Source: an uncultured Bacteroides sp. | GTDB lineage: Bacteria > Bacteroidota > Bacteroidia > Bacteroidales > Bacteroidaceae | Reading direction: 5' to 3' | Assembly: GCA_949300425.1 (NCBI GenBank) | Contig: CASGED010000022.1 | Location: 1-56,285 of the forward strand | Length of the DNA: 56,285 nt | Shown: positions 1 to 8,412 of the stretch, one piece after another | Numbering within the stretch: the first letter of the stretch is position 1 | Layout: every line of letters starts with the position of its first letter | Program-made: the position numbers and the translations under genes | Notes under the pieces: generated by a model | Database searches by the model: none | The model's input: the letters and a program-made list of their open reading frames with translations, nothing else | Told to the model about the DNA's origin: nothing

Positions 1-37
1 AAAAAAATATCCCCAAAGTTACTGACTTTGAGGATAT
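1..37 (-). terminator. Rho-independent terminator of tRNA-Asp
   Basis: Two stacked inverted repeats, ATATCC/GGATAT (7-12 and 32-37) and CAAAGT/ACTTTG (14-19 and 25-30), are separated by a single mismatch. On the minus strand the hairpin is followed by a run of seven T (bases 7 to 1). It lies about 38 bases past the tRNA-Asp 3' end, so it probably ends that transcript. Confidence 0.8.
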
Positions 38-74
38 TGTCTTCGACTTTCTTATTTCAGTCTTTTTTCGTAAG

Positions 75-148
75 CGGTGCGTACGGGACTCGAACCCGTG
101 ACCCCATGCGTGACAGGCATGTATTCTAACCAGCTGAACTAACGCACC
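75..148 (-). tRNA. tRNA-Asp (anticodon GTC)
   Basis: The reverse complement folds into a complete cloverleaf. The acceptor arm is GGTGCGT/ACGCACC, the anticodon stem CATGC/GCATG with loop CTGTCAC (anticodon GTC), and the T arm contains GGTTCGAGTCC. The discriminator base is G, as expected for Asp. CCA is not encoded (the next bases are CTTA) and must be added after transcription. It is a single-gene unit with its own promoter (193-223) and terminator (1-37). Confidence 0.95.
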
Positions 149-192
149 TCATCCTTTTAATCCTTTATCGCTTTCTCTCTCGATTGCGGGTG

Positions 193-223
193 CAAAGGTA
201 GATGATTTTTTTAGAACGGCAAG
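193..223 (-). promoter_or_regulatory. Bacteroidetes-type promoter of tRNA-Asp
   Basis: On the minus strand a -7 box TACCTTTG (193-200, consensus TAnnTTTG) is preceded, with exactly 19 bp between, by CTTG (220-223), one mismatch from the -33 box TTTG. The predicted start is about 40 bases upstream of the mature tRNA. Confidence 0.7.
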
Positions 224-415
224 GGGTAATGCGATTTTTTTTCGACATTTTTTTGAGTGGGCTATCTAATCTTGTAGTAATTAAGCTATTAAAAAGTGGA
301 AGCATATTGCTATTTAACATACATTTAGAATAAGAAAAAGTTTTGTCGGGAAAAGGGATGATGTATGATGGTAGAAATGAACGAAACCTAAAAACGAAAC
401 TTTATGTTCAAAAAG

Positions 416-446
416 TTCGTTATTCTGCAATAAATAGTTATTTTTG
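416..446 (+). promoter_or_regulatory. Predicted promoter of purU
   Basis: -7 box TATTTTTG (439-446) fits TAnnTTTG, and TTCG (416-419) lies 19 bp upstream as a one-mismatch -33 box. The predicted start falls about 50 bases before the chosen purU ATG at 504. It lies inside the open frame upstream of that ATG, which argues against a longer PurU. Confidence 0.6.
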
Positions 447-503
447 CGAACTATTTGCGAGAATAATGTAATATTTCGATGTGATAATAATAAATATAGG
501 TGT

Positions 504-1358
504 ATGAAAACAGCCCAACTCTTGCTCCATTGCCCTGACAAACCGGGCATCCTGGCCGAAGTGACGGATTTTATAACGGTGAACAAAGGAAACATTATCT
601 ATCTGGATCAATACGTTGACCATGCTGAGAATATTTTCTTTATGAGGCTGGAGTGGGAGCTAAAAGATTTCTTAGTGCCTCAAGAGAAGATTGAGGACTA
701 TTTCGCCACGTTGTACGCACAGAAATACGAGATGAGTTTCCGGCTTTACTTCTCAGACATGAAGCCACGCATGGCTATCTTTGTCTCAAAGATGTCCCAT
801 TGCCTGTATGACATGCTGGCCCGCTATACGGCAGGCGAATGGAATGTGGATATACCGCTCATTATCAGCAATCATCCCGACCTGCAGCATGTAGCCAAGC
901 GTTTTGATATACCTTTTTATTTGTTTCCCATTACGAAAGCCAACAAAGCGGAGCAGGAGCGGGTGGAAATGGATTTGCTGGCCAAGCATAATATCACGTT
1001 CATCGTGTTGGCACGCTACATGCAGGTTATTTCGGAGCAGATGATTGACGCATATCCCAACCGCATCATCAACATACACCACTCTTTCCTTCCGGCTTTT
1101 GTAGGGGCCAAGCCTTATCATGCCGCCTACGAACGGGGAGTGAAAATTATAGGAGCGACAAGCCATTATGTGACTACCGAGCTGGACGCAGGTCCTATCA
1201 TTGAGCAAGACATCGTGCGCATCACGCACAAGGATACGGTACAGGATTTGGTGAGCAAGGGTAAGGATTTGGAAAAGATAGTCCTTTCGCGCGCCGTAGA
1301 GAAACACATCGAGCGCAAAGTATTGGTGTACAAGAATAAAACGGTCATTTTTAGCTAA
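504..1358 (+). CDS. purU: Formyltetrahydrofolate deformylase (PurU)
   Basis: Hydrolyses 10-formyl-THF to THF and formate, balancing the one-carbon pool and supplying formate. The 284-residue protein has an N-terminal ACT regulatory domain (about 4-80, beginning LLLHCPDKPGILAEVT) and a PurN-like formyltransferase domain (about 90-280). The catalytic triad of the family is visible as N190, H192 (in NIHHSFLP) and D228 (in ELDAGPI), with the usual 36-residue His-Asp spacing. The open frame extends upstream with a TTG codon at 444, but that part overlaps the predicted promoter and begins with non-conserved sequence, so ATG 504 is chosen. The gene lies 25 bases before hisH and probably leads the his/lys transcript. 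Length and motifs are normal for the family. Confidence 0.95.
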   Translation: MKTAQLLLHCPDKPGILAEVTDFITVNKGNIIYLDQYVDHAENIFFMRLEWELKDFLVPQEKIEDYFATLYAQKYEMSFRLYFSDMKPRMAIFVSKMSHCLYDMLARYTAGEWNVDIPLIISNHPDLQHVAKRFDIPFYLFPITKANKAEQERVEMDLLAKHNITFIVLARYMQVISEQMIDAYPNRIINIHHSFLPAFVGAKPYHAAYERGVKIIGATSHYVTTELDAGPIIEQDIVRITHKDTVQDLVSKGKDLEKIVLSRAVEKHIERKVLVYKNKTVIFS

Positions 1359-1383
1359 TAAAATAGAAGGAGAAAACATACGT

Positions 1384-1974
1384 ATGCAAGTTGCGATAGT
1401 AAAATATAATGCAGGCAATGTACGCTCTGTGGATTGCGCGTTGAGGCGCTTGGGCGTAGAGGCCACGTTGACAGATAATGAAGAAGTCCTGCGGAAAGCC
1501 GATCGTGTCATCTTCCCCGGAGTGGGAGAAGCTGGCACCACGATGGACTTCTTAAGCGCCACGGGCCTGGGCGATGTCATCCGAAGTTTGAAAAATCCCG
1601 TTTTAGGCATTTGCCTGGGCATGCAATTGATGTGCCGGCATTCGGAGGAAGGCGATGTGGACGGGCTTGGCATTTTCGACGTGGACGTCAAACGCTTTCA
1701 ATCAATCCGACATGAGGATAAAGTGCCCCACATGGGATGGAATACCTTAACGCAAGTACATGAGCCTTTGTTTAAAGGTTTTTCCAAAGACGAGTTTGTC
1801 TATTTTGTTCACAGCTATTACGTGCCGCTGAATCCGTATACGGCCGCTACAACCGACTATATATTGCCTTTTAGCGCGGCTTTACATAAGGATAATTTCT
1901 TCGCCACGCAGTTCCATCCCGAGAAGAGCGGGCCGGTGGGCGAACGTATCTTGAAAAATTTCCTGACATTATGA
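1384..1974 (+). CDS. hisH: Imidazole glycerol phosphate synthase, glutaminase subunit HisH
   Basis: Class I glutamine amidotransferase that hydrolyses glutamine and channels ammonia to HisF in histidine biosynthesis. At 196 residues it has the usual size. It shows FPGVGEAG (oxyanion-side loop), the nucleophile elbow GICLGMQ with C77, and the His-Glu pair in QFHPEKSG near the C terminus. The stop codon overlaps the hisA start as ATGA, implying translational coupling. Partner hisF lies downstream in the same unit. The remaining his genes (hisG, D, C, B) are not in this window. Confidence 0.97.
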   Translation: MQVAIVKYNAGNVRSVDCALRRLGVEATLTDNEEVLRKADRVIFPGVGEAGTTMDFLSATGLGDVIRSLKNPVLGICLGMQLMCRHSEEGDVDGLGIFDVDVKRFQSIRHEDKVPHMGWNTLTQVHEPLFKGFSKDEFVYFVHSYYVPLNPYTAATTDYILPFSAALHKDNFFATQFHPEKSGPVGERILKNFLTL

Positions 1975-2696
1975 TAGAGTTGATTCCTGCCATAGATATA
2001 ATAGGTGGCAAATGCGTACGCCTTTCCCAAGGCGATTATGCCAGCCAGAAAGTATACAACGAGCATCCTTTGGAGGTAGCCCGCATGTTGGAGGACGGAG
2101 GCATCCGGCGTCTTCACGTGGTAGACTTGGACGGGGCGGCCTCACACCACATCGTAAACTACAAGGTGCTGGAGGAGATTGCCACCCGGACTTCGCTCGT
2201 GGTGGACTTTGGAGGAGGACTGAAGACCGATGAAGACCTGCGTATCGCTTTCGAAAGCGGGGCACGGATGGTGACGGGAGGAAGCATAGCCGTGAAAAAT
2301 CCCGAAGTGTTTTCCCGATGGATAGCCACGTATGGTGCCGAACGCATCATCCTGGGAGCGGACGCCAAGGACAAACGCATAGCCGTGAACGGTTGGAAGG
2401 AAGATAGCGCATTGGATTTGTTCGAGTTTATAGACGGGTATCGACGTCAAAGCATCACGCAAGTCATCTGCACCGACATCCGGCGGGATGGCATGTTGCA
2501 AGGCCCCGCGGTAGATTTGTACCGGGAAATACTGGATCGTGACCCGGAGTTGCACCTCATAGCCAGCGGAGGCGTAAGCGGGATGGACGACATCTACCGC
2601 TTAGAGGAAGCAGGCGTGCCGGGAGTCATCTTCGGGAAAGCCCTGTATGAGGGACGCATCACACTTGACCTACTCAGGCCGCTCCTCGATGCTTGA
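1971..2696 (+). CDS. hisA: ProFAR isomerase HisA
   Basis: Catalyses the Amadori rearrangement of ProFAR to PRFAR, the step just before HisH/HisF. The 241-residue TIM barrel shows the paired phosphate sites of the HisA/HisF family (GGGL at 81-84 and SGGVSGMDD late in the chain) and the two catalytic aspartates, D9 (in PAIDIIGG) and D131 (in LGADAKD). The start overlaps the hisH stop by four bases. A 129-base spacer with a repeat separates it from hisF, the only loose joint in this his cluster. Confidence 0.97.
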   Translation: MIELIPAIDIIGGKCVRLSQGDYASQKVYNEHPLEVARMLEDGGIRRLHVVDLDGAASHHIVNYKVLEEIATRTSLVVDFGGGLKTDEDLRIAFESGARMVTGGSIAVKNPEVFSRWIATYGAERIILGADAKDKRIAVNGWKEDSALDLFEFIDGYRRQSITQVICTDIRRDGMLQGPAVDLYREILDRDPELHLIASGGVSGMDDIYRLEEAGVPGVIFGKALYEGRITLDLLRPLLDA

Positions 2697-2710
2697 AAAG
2701 ACGGATTCCG

Positions 2711-2770
2711 CTTTGCGAAAGAAAGCGGGCGCCTTTGCGAAAGAAAGGAAAGCACAATCTTTCGCGAAGA
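2711..2770 (+). repeat. Short direct and inverted repeats in the hisA-hisF spacer
   Basis: CTTTGCGAAAGAAAG occurs at 2711-2725 and again at 2733-2747 (22-bp period). A related inverted segment, CTTTCGCGAA, follows near 2760-2769 and could pair with either copy. Role unknown; RNA processing or differential expression of hisA and hisF is possible. Confidence 0.55.
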
Positions 2771-2825
2771 CATGAGACAGATAAAAACAGATTGAATACA
2801 TTTGTAAAAATAGAGAATATACATC

Positions 2826-3581
2826 GTGTTAGCCAAGAGAATTATTCCCTGCCTCGACATTAAGGACGGGCAGACGGTAAAAGGAACAAACTTTGTCAAC
2901 CTGCGCCAGGCGGGCGACCCCGTAGAACTGGCCAGTATGTATAGCGAGCAAGGAGCCGACGAACTGGTGTTTCTTGACATTACGGCCAGCTTCGAAGGGC
3001 GAAAAACCTTCGTAGAGTTGGTGCGCCGCATTGCCGAACACATCAGCATTCCCTTTACGGTAGGCGGAGGCATACACGAGTTGAGCGACGTGGCTCGCCT
3101 GCTGGATGCGGGTGCCGATAAAGTGTCGGTCAACTCCGCCGCCCTGCGTCGTCCCGCCCTGATAGACGAAATAGCCCTGCACTTCGGTTCGCAAGTGTGC
3201 GTGTTGGCCGTAGATGCCAAGTGTACCGAAGGAGTGTGGAAATGCTACTTGAACGGGGGACGCGTGGAGACCGGGCGCGAACTGATGGATTGGACGCATG
3301 AAGCCCAAGAACGTGGCGCAGGCGAAGTGTTGTTTACCAGCATGAACCATGACGGAGTAAAAATGGGCTACGCCAACGAAGCATTGGCACAGTTGTCCGA
3401 TGCACTCTCCATCCCCATCATCGCATCCGGAGGAGCCGGACAGAAGGAACACTTCCGCGACGCTTTTCTCTTAGGAAAAGCCGATGCGGCACTGGCGGCC
3501 AGCGTTTTTCACTTCGGAGAAATAAAAATTCCCGAATTAAAATCGTATCTTTGCGCCCAAGGTGTGCCGATGCGAATTTAA
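2826..3581 (+). CDS. hisF: Imidazole glycerol phosphate synthase, cyclase subunit HisF
   Basis: Synthase subunit that uses ammonia from HisH to make imidazole glycerol phosphate and AICAR from PRFAR. The 251-residue TIM barrel starts [15 protein letters not shown], the canonical HisF N terminus, so the GTG at 2826 is taken as start although it is a minor start codon. The catalytic acid/base pair D11 and D130 (VLAVDAK) is present, together with phosphate-binding VGGGI and SGGAG loops. AICAR links the reaction to purine synthesis, consistent with purU nearby. Confidence 0.97.
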   Translation: MLAKRIIPCLDIKDGQTVKGTNFVNLRQAGDPVELASMYSEQGADELVFLDITASFEGRKTFVELVRRIAEHISIPFTVGGGIHELSDVARLLDAGADKVSVNSAALRRPALIDEIALHFGSQVCVLAVDAKCTEGVWKCYLNGGRVETGRELMDWTHEAQERGAGEVLFTSMNHDGVKMGYANEALAQLSDALSIPIIASGGAGQKEHFRDAFLLGKADAALAASVFHFGEIKIPELKSYLCAQGVPMRI

Positions 3582-3634
3582 GAGCCTCGTGAGAACCGGA
3601 AAAAAGATGTTGTTTAGCTGAATATATTTTCATC

Positions 3635-4258
3635 ATGAATACGAATATAGAGATAGATTTTGAGAAGATGGGTGGCTTGGTGCCTGCCATCATACAAGAC
3701 GCAGATACCGCCAAGGTGCTGATGTTAGGCTTCATGAACCGAGAGGCCTACGAGAAGACTTTGGAGACTGGCAAGGTGACTTTCTTTAGCCGCACCCGCC
3801 AACGTCTATGGACGAAAGGTGAAGAGAGCGGAAACTTCCTGCACTTAGTGTCGCTCAGCGTGGATTGCGACCAAGACACATTGCTCATCCAAGCACGCCC
3901 CGAAGGCCCCGTGTGCCACACCGGCACGGACACGTGCTGGGGAGAGAAGAACGAACGTCCCGTCCTGTTTCTCCAGGAGTTGCAGGACTTCATCCGCACG
4001 CGCCACACGGAAATGCCCGAAGGCTCATATACGACCAGCCTCTTCCGCTCGGGTGTCAACAAGATGGCTCAGAAGGTGGGCGAGGAAGCCGTGGAAACCG
4101 TTATCGAAGCATGCAACGGCACGGATGACCGGCTCATCTACGAGAGCGCCGACCTGATATATCACTTGATAGTATTGCTGACCTCCAAGGGATATGGCAT
4201 CGAAGATATAGCCCGCGAATTGAAAGTACGCCACGGTGTAGGCTGGAAGAAACATTGA
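3635..4258 (+). CDS. hisI: Bifunctional phosphoribosyl-AMP cyclohydrolase / phosphoribosyl-ATP pyrophosphatase HisIE
   Basis: Performs steps 2 and 3 of histidine synthesis. The HisI domain (about 1-115) carries the metal ligands in SVDCDQD and in CHTGTDTCW. The HisE domain (about 120-207) carries the MazG-like helix signature in KVGEEAVETVIEA. The 207-residue fusion is standard for Bacteroidetes and enterics. It is 53 bases after hisF and 14 before ftsE. Confidence 0.96.
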   Translation: MNTNIEIDFEKMGGLVPAIIQDADTAKVLMLGFMNREAYEKTLETGKVTFFSRTRQRLWTKGEESGNFLHLVSLSVDCDQDTLLIQARPEGPVCHTGTDTCWGEKNERPVLFLQELQDFIRTRHTEMPEGSYTTSLFRSGVNKMAQKVGEEAVETVIEACNGTDDRLIYESADLIYHLIVLLTSKGYGIEDIARELKVRHGVGWKKH

Positions 4259-4272
4259 GTTGAGACGGAAGA

Positions 4273-4989
4273 ATGGACGAGATACTCATATCCTATACGG
4301 ACGTTGAAATTCACCAACAAGAGTTGTGTGTGCTGGAGCAGGTGAATTTGGAGTTGAGGGCAGGCGAATTTATTTACCTGACCGGGAAGGTAGGCTCCGG
4401 AAAAACCAGTCTCCTGAAAACTTTCTACGGAGAATTGGAGGTCGCTTCCGGCCAGGCGCACGTATTGGGCTATGACATGAAGCGTATCAGGCGCAAGCAG
4501 ATACCTCTCCTCCGCCGGAAGTTGGGCATTGTCTTTCAGGACTTCCAATTATTGACTGACCGCTCGGTGTCCGATAACCTCGATTTCGTGTTGCGCGCCA
4601 CGGGCTGGAAACGGGCTAACGACCGGAGAGACCGCATTGATGAAGTGCTGAAACTGGTGGGCATGAGCAACAAGGGTTATAAGTACCCCAACGAATTGTC
4701 CGGAGGGGAACAACAACGCATCGTAATAGCGCGCGCCATGCTCAACTCACCCCGTATCATCTTGGCCGACGAGCCTACGGGAAACCTTGATATGGATACG
4801 GGACGTGCCATCACCGACTTGTTGCACCGGATAAGCCATGATGGTTCTTTGGTGGTGATGACCACCCACAACCGTCTGTTGTTGAGCGAGTTTCCGGGTC
4901 GTATATTGCAATGCGAGAATCATCGGTTAGAGGAAGTTGCGGAGCTTGATGAAGAGAGAAATAATAAATTTAATAACTTAATACAATAG
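4273..4989 (+). CDS. ftsE: Cell-division ABC transporter ATPase FtsE
   Basis: ATPase partner of membrane protein FtsX in the complex that controls peptidoglycan hydrolysis at the septum. The 238-residue chain has Walker A (38-45, GKVGSGKT), Q-loop FQDFQLL (88-94), signature LSGGEQQR (142-149), Walker [13 protein letters not shown] (162-173) and switch H199. The close match to FtsE/LolD-type ATPases and the isolated setting favour FtsE, though an unpaired LolD-like role cannot be excluded. No ftsX lies in the window. The gene sits between hisIE and lysC with spacings of 14 and 5 bases, so it is transcribed with amino-acid genes. Confidence 0.85.
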   Translation: MDEILISYTDVEIHQQELCVLEQVNLELRAGEFIYLTGKVGSGKTSLLKTFYGELEVASGQAHVLGYDMKRIRRKQIPLLRRKLGIVFQDFQLLTDRSVSDNLDFVLRATGWKRANDRRDRIDEVLKLVGMSNKGYKYPNELSGGEQQRIVIARAMLNSPRIILADEPTGNLDMDTGRAITDLLHRISHDGSLVVMTTHNRLLLSEFPGRILQCENHRLEEVAELDEERNNKFNNLIQ

Positions 4990-4994
4990 GAAAG

Positions 4995-6314
4995 ATGAAA
5001 GTTTTAAAGTTTGGAGGAACTTCGGTAGGTTCGGCTCAACGGATGAAGGAAGTGGCCAAATTAATTACCGATGGCGAGCGTAAGATTGTGGTGTTGTCCG
5101 CCATGTCGGGCACGACCAACACGTTGGTGGAGATTTCGGATTATCTTTACAAGAAGAATCCCGAGGGTGCCAACGAGATTATCAACCAGTTGGAAAGCAA
5201 ATACCGCCGGCACATAGACGAGCTTTACACTACGGATGAATACAAACAGAAGTGCCTGGAGTTGGTGAAGTCTCATTTTGACTATATACGTTCTTACACC
5301 AAGGACCTCTTTACTTTGTTCGAAGAAAAAGTCGTGTTGGCTCAAGGCGAACTGATTTCTACGGGCATGATGAACTATTACTTGCAAGAATGTGGCGTGA
5401 AGTCCGTTCTGCTTCCCGCGTTGGAGTTCATGCGCACCGACAAAAACGCCGAGCCTGACCCCGTTTACATTCGCGAGAAATTGCTGGCCCAACTGGAGCT
5501 TCACCCCGATGCAGACATTTACATCACACAAGGCTTTATCTGCCGCAACGCCTACGGGGAAATAGACAACCTCCAGCGAGGCGGAAGCGACTATACGGCC
5601 TCGCTCGTAGGCGCCGCCATCCATGCCGAGGAGATACAGATTTGGACAGACATTGACGGGATGCATAACAACGACCCGCGTATTGTGGACAACACGTCTC
5701 CCGTGCGCCAGTTGCAATTCGAGGAAGCCGCCGAGTTGGCTTATTTTGGCGCTAAAATCCTGCACCCCACGTGCATCCAGCCCGCCAAGTATGCCAACAT
5801 CCCCGTGCGCTTGCTCAACACCATGGATCCTTCGGCTCCCGGCACATTGATCTCCAACGATAGCGAGAAAGGTAAGATAAAGGCCGTAGCCGCCAAAGAT
5901 AACATTACGGCTATCAAGATTAAGTCCAGCCGCATGTTGCTGGCCTACGGTTTCCTGCGTAAAGTGTTCGAGATATTCGAGAGCTACCAGACTTCTATCG
6001 ATATGATTTGTACCTCCGAAGTAGGCGTATCTGTATCTATAGATAACGTGAAGCACCTGAACGAGATTCTGGATGACCTCAAGAAGTATGGCACCGTCAC
6101 CGTAGACCGTGACATGTGTATCATCTGCGTGGTGGGCGACTTGGAATGGGAGAACGTTGGTTTTGAAGCCAAGGCACTGGATGCCATGCGCGACATCCCC
6201 GTGCGCATGATTTCCTTTGGCGGAAGCAATTACAACATCTCTTTCCTTATTCGTGAGCAAGACAAGAAGCGCGCCCTGCAATCGCTTAGTGCAAACCTAT
6301 TTGGCGAGAATTGA
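4995..6314 (+). CDS. lysC: Aspartate kinase, monofunctional
   Basis: Phosphorylates aspartate, the first step to lysine/DAP, threonine and methionine. The 439-residue chain starts with the kinase motif KFGGTSVGS and has the aspartate/ATP sites in GGSDYTASLVGA and IWTDIDGMHNNDPR (kinase domain about 1-285). Tandem ACT domains follow (about 300-439), which usually mediate lysine or threonine feedback. There is no homoserine dehydrogenase fusion. It is immediately followed by lysA (3-base gap), suggesting the DAP/lysine-dedicated isozyme. Confidence 0.94.
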   Translation: MKVLKFGGTSVGSAQRMKEVAKLITDGERKIVVLSAMSGTTNTLVEISDYLYKKNPEGANEIINQLESKYRRHIDELYTTDEYKQKCLELVKSHFDYIRSYTKDLFTLFEEKVVLAQGELISTGMMNYYLQECGVKSVLLPALEFMRTDKNAEPDPVYIREKLLAQLELHPDADIYITQGFICRNAYGEIDNLQRGGSDYTASLVGAAIHAEEIQIWTDIDGMHNNDPRIVDNTSPVRQLQFEEAAELAYFGAKILHPTCIQPAKYANIPVRLLNTMDPSAPGTLISNDSEKGKIKAVAAKDNITAIKIKSSRMLLAYGFLRKVFEIFESYQTSIDMICTSEVGVSVSIDNVKHLNEILDDLKKYGTVTVDRDMCIICVVGDLEWENVGFEAKALDAMRDIPVRMISFGGSNYNISFLIREQDKKRALQSLSANLFGEN

Positions 6315-6317
6315 TGT

Positions 6318-7490
6318 ATGAAAGGACATTTTCCTATTGATAAATTCAACGCCCTGCGCACACCTTTCTATTATTATGATACGGAGGTGTTGCGCCGGAC
6401 GTTGGCGTGCATCCGTGAAGAATCCTCACGATACGAGAACTTCCATGTGCACTATGCCGTCAAGGCCAACGCCAATCCCAAATTACTTGCCATCATCCGC
6501 GAGAGCGGATTGGGAGCCGATTGCGTAAGCGGGGGCGAGATACAAGCCTCCGTCAAGGCCGGCTTCTCTCCGGAGAAAATTGTTTTTGCAGGAGTAGGAA
6601 AGGCCGATTGGGAAATCAACCTTGCTTTGGATTACGGCATCGCTTGCTTCAACGTGGAGTCCCTTCCCGAATTGGAAGTCATCAATGAATTGGCTGCGGC
6701 TAAGAATAAAGTGGCCCGTGTGGCTTTCCGTATCAACCCCGATGTAGGCGCGCATACTCATGCCAACATCACCACCGGATTGGCCGAAAACAAATTCGGC
6801 ATCCGTATGGAAGATATGGAACACGTGATAAAAGCCGCATGCGCCATGAAAAACGTAGATTTCATCGGCTTGCATTTTCATATTGGCTCTCAAATACTGG
6901 ACATGGGCGACTTCGTAGCTTTATGCAATCGGGTCAACGAATTGTTGGACAAGCTGGAAGCTCATCAAATACGCATCGGATATGTTAACGTAGGTGGAGG
7001 TTTGGGCATCGACTATCATCATCCCAACCGCCAGTCCGTGCCCGACTTTGCGGCCTATTTTAAGACGTATGCCACACACCTAAAGCTCCGCTCCTACCAG
7101 ACGCTTCATTTCGAATTGGGACGTGCCGTGGTAGGCCAGTGCGGCTCTTTGATTTCGCGTGTGCTCTATGTCAAGCAAGGTGCCAACAAACAATTCGCCA
7201 TCCTTGATGCGGGTATGACCGACCTCATCCGTCCGGCTCTCTACCAAGCTTACCATAAGATAGAGAATATCTCTTCCGAATCACCCCTACAAACATATGA
7301 TGTGGTAGGTCCCGTGTGCGAGTCCTCTGATGTGTTTGGCAAGGCCGTAGATTTAAACGAAGTTCATCGGGGCGACTTTATCTCCATCCGCTCGGCGGGG
7401 GCATACGGAGAGATTATGGCCTCCCGTTACAATTGCCGTGAGTTACCCATTGGGTATACTTCGGACGAGATGATTGAAATGGAAGGGTAA
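6318..7490 (+). CDS. lysA: Diaminopimelate decarboxylase
   Basis: PLP enzyme that decarboxylates meso-DAP to lysine. The fold III decarboxylase of 390 residues shows the Schiff-base lysine K49 (HYAVKANANP), the HIGSQ and GGGLGI phosphate-binding segments, and the active-site loop CESSD near residue 330. Length is normal for Bacteroidetes LysA. It is the last gene before the ferritin promoter; no clear hairpin terminator follows it. Confidence 0.96.
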   Translation: MKGHFPIDKFNALRTPFYYYDTEVLRRTLACIREESSRYENFHVHYAVKANANPKLLAIIRESGLGADCVSGGEIQASVKAGFSPEKIVFAGVGKADWEINLALDYGIACFNVESLPELEVINELAAAKNKVARVAFRINPDVGAHTHANITTGLAENKFGIRMEDMEHVIKAACAMKNVDFIGLHFHIGSQILDMGDFVALCNRVNELLDKLEAHQIRIGYVNVGGGLGIDYHHPNRQSVPDFAAYFKTYATHLKLRSYQTLHFELGRAVVGQCGSLISRVLYVKQGANKQFAILDAGMTDLIRPALYQAYHKIENISSESPLQTYDVVGPVCESSDVFGKAVDLNEVHRGDFISIRSAGAYGEIMASRYNCRELPIGYTSDEMIEMEG

Positions 7491-7547
7491 AACTCTAATA
7501 TTTAATTAAAGTTTGTTATAAGCGGTACATCTTATTCATTTTCATAC

Positions 7548-7555
7548 TATATTTG
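7548..7555 (+). promoter_or_regulatory. Predicted -7 box of ferritin promoter
   Basis: TATATTTG fits TAnnTTTG and lies 30 bases before the ferritin start. No good -33 TTTG is seen at the 19-bp spacing, so the call rests on the -7 element and position only. Confidence 0.45.
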
Positions 7556-7585
7556 TAATGATTTCAATTTTAAAATAAAGCAATT

Positions 7586-8068
7586 ATGATTTCTGAAAAA
7601 TTACAAATCGCTATTAATGACCAGATTACGGCTGAAATGTGGTCGGCCAATCTGTATTTGGCAATGTCTTTCTTTATGGAGAAAGAAGGTTATAACGGTA
7701 TGGCCAATTGGCTTAAGAAACAATCATTCGAGGAACATGACCATGCTTTCCAAATGGCTTCCTACATTATTAAGCGTGGAGGAACAGCCAAGGTTAACAA
7801 AATCGATGTAGTACCCAATGACTTTGGCACACCACTCCAAGTATTCGAACAAGTGTACGAACACGAGTGCCGCGTATCGAAGATGATTGACGAATTGGTA
7901 GATGTTGCTTCAGCTGAAAAAGACAAAGCTACGCAAGACTTTCTGTGGGGCTTCGTCCGTGAACAGGTTGAGGAGGAAGCTACCGCATCAAGCATTGTTG
8001 AAATGATTAAGCGTGCCGGAGCTGGAAACCTCTACTTTGTAGACTCCAAATTAGGCGAACGTCAATGA
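7586..8068 (+). CDS. ftnA: Non-haem ferritin (FtnA type)
   Basis: Forms the 24-subunit iron-storage shell and oxidises Fe(II), limiting Fenton chemistry during oxygen exposure. The 160-residue four-helix bundle matches E. coli FtnA even in ferroxidase numbering: E17, E50, H53, E94, Q127 and E130 are all present. It has no bacterioferritin haem site or Dps-like short length. Its own promoter and strong downstream hairpins suggest a monocistronic unit separate from lysA. Confidence 0.95.
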   Translation: MISEKLQIAINDQITAEMWSANLYLAMSFFMEKEGYNGMANWLKKQSFEEHDHAFQMASYIIKRGGTAKVNKIDVVPNDFGTPLQVFEQVYEHECRVSKMIDELVDVASAEKDKATQDFLWGFVREQVEEEATASSIVEMIKRAGAGNLYFVDSKLGERQ

Positions 8069-8092
8069 AATAAAACACTAAAAGCCTATTAG

Positions 8093-8111
8093 GGGCATTC
8101 AGTAAATGCCC
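8093..8111 (+). terminator. Small hairpin just after ferritin
   Basis: GGGCATT (8093-8099) and AATGCCC (8105-8111) form a 7-bp stem 25 bases after the ferritin stop. It has no proper T-run and is likely an mRNA 3'-end structure preceding the main terminator. Confidence 0.4.
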
Positions 8112-8122
8112 TCTAAAATAAG

Positions 8123-8170
8123 ATGGCATATGAAGATAATTAATTATAATCATCTCATATGCCATTTTTA
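8123..8170 (+). terminator. Terminator after ferritin, possibly bidirectional
   Basis: A perfect 11-bp stem, ATGGCATATGA (8123-8133) with TCATATGCCAT (8155-8165), is extended by inner AGAT/ATCT pairs and followed by TTTTTA. It ends the ferritin transcript. The A-rich sequence on the other side would let it also serve minus-strand readthrough from the methylase gene. Confidence 0.65.
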
Positions 8171-8210
8171 TTGTATCACAATTCGTACAAACATATATCT
8201 TGGCAGGTTG

Positions 8211-8302
8211 TACGATTAGTAATCGTCCACCTGTACGATTAGTAATCGTCACGCCGTACGATTAGTAACTGTCACGCCGTACGATTAGTAATCGTGCAAA
8301 GA
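8211..8302. repeat. Tandem array of 23-bp palindromic units
   Basis: Four copies of TACGATTAGTAATCGT start at 8211, 8234, 8257 and 8280, exactly 23 bp apart. Copy 3 differs by a swap (AACTGT). Each core is a palindrome ACGATT-AGT-AATCGT joined by 7-bp linkers such as CACGCCG. The array lies between the convergent ferritin and methylase genes. Linkers are as conserved as cores between copies 2 and 3, so it is not a CRISPR. Function unknown. Confidence 0.85.
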
Positions 8303-8412
8303 AGTCAACTATATGCATCGGGGCATAAAGGTCCGTGCAGCATTTTCCGCAACCGGGTTTTGGACTGACCCGTTTTTATTATAGATATTGGATTTACGGG
8401 TCATTTATCCCC
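8303..8412. other. Short spacer right of the array
   Basis: Contains only a weak hairpin, CGGGT (8354-8358) with ACCCG (8368-8372) followed by five T on the plus strand. No gene seen. Confidence 0.4.

Larger units (their letters stand above)
149..503. other. Divergent intergenic region tRNA-Asp / purU
   Basis: AT-rich gene-free stretch holding the tRNA-Asp promoter at its left end and the purU promoter at its right end. Between them (about 224-410) I see no gene, repeat or convincing hairpin. Confidence 0.6.

Noticed and set aside
444-503. N-terminal extension of PurU from a TTG codon
   Set aside because: It overlaps the -7 box and has no family similarity; ATG 504 gives the standard ACT-domain start.
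5061-6281. 406-codon antisense frame over lysC
   Set aside because: A shadow of the lysC codon pattern; its translation shows no domain, while lysC is fully conserved.
8211-8302. Possible CRISPR array
   Set aside because: Units of 23 bp have repeated linkers (CACGCCG twice) rather than unique ~30-bp spacers, and no cas gene is in the window.
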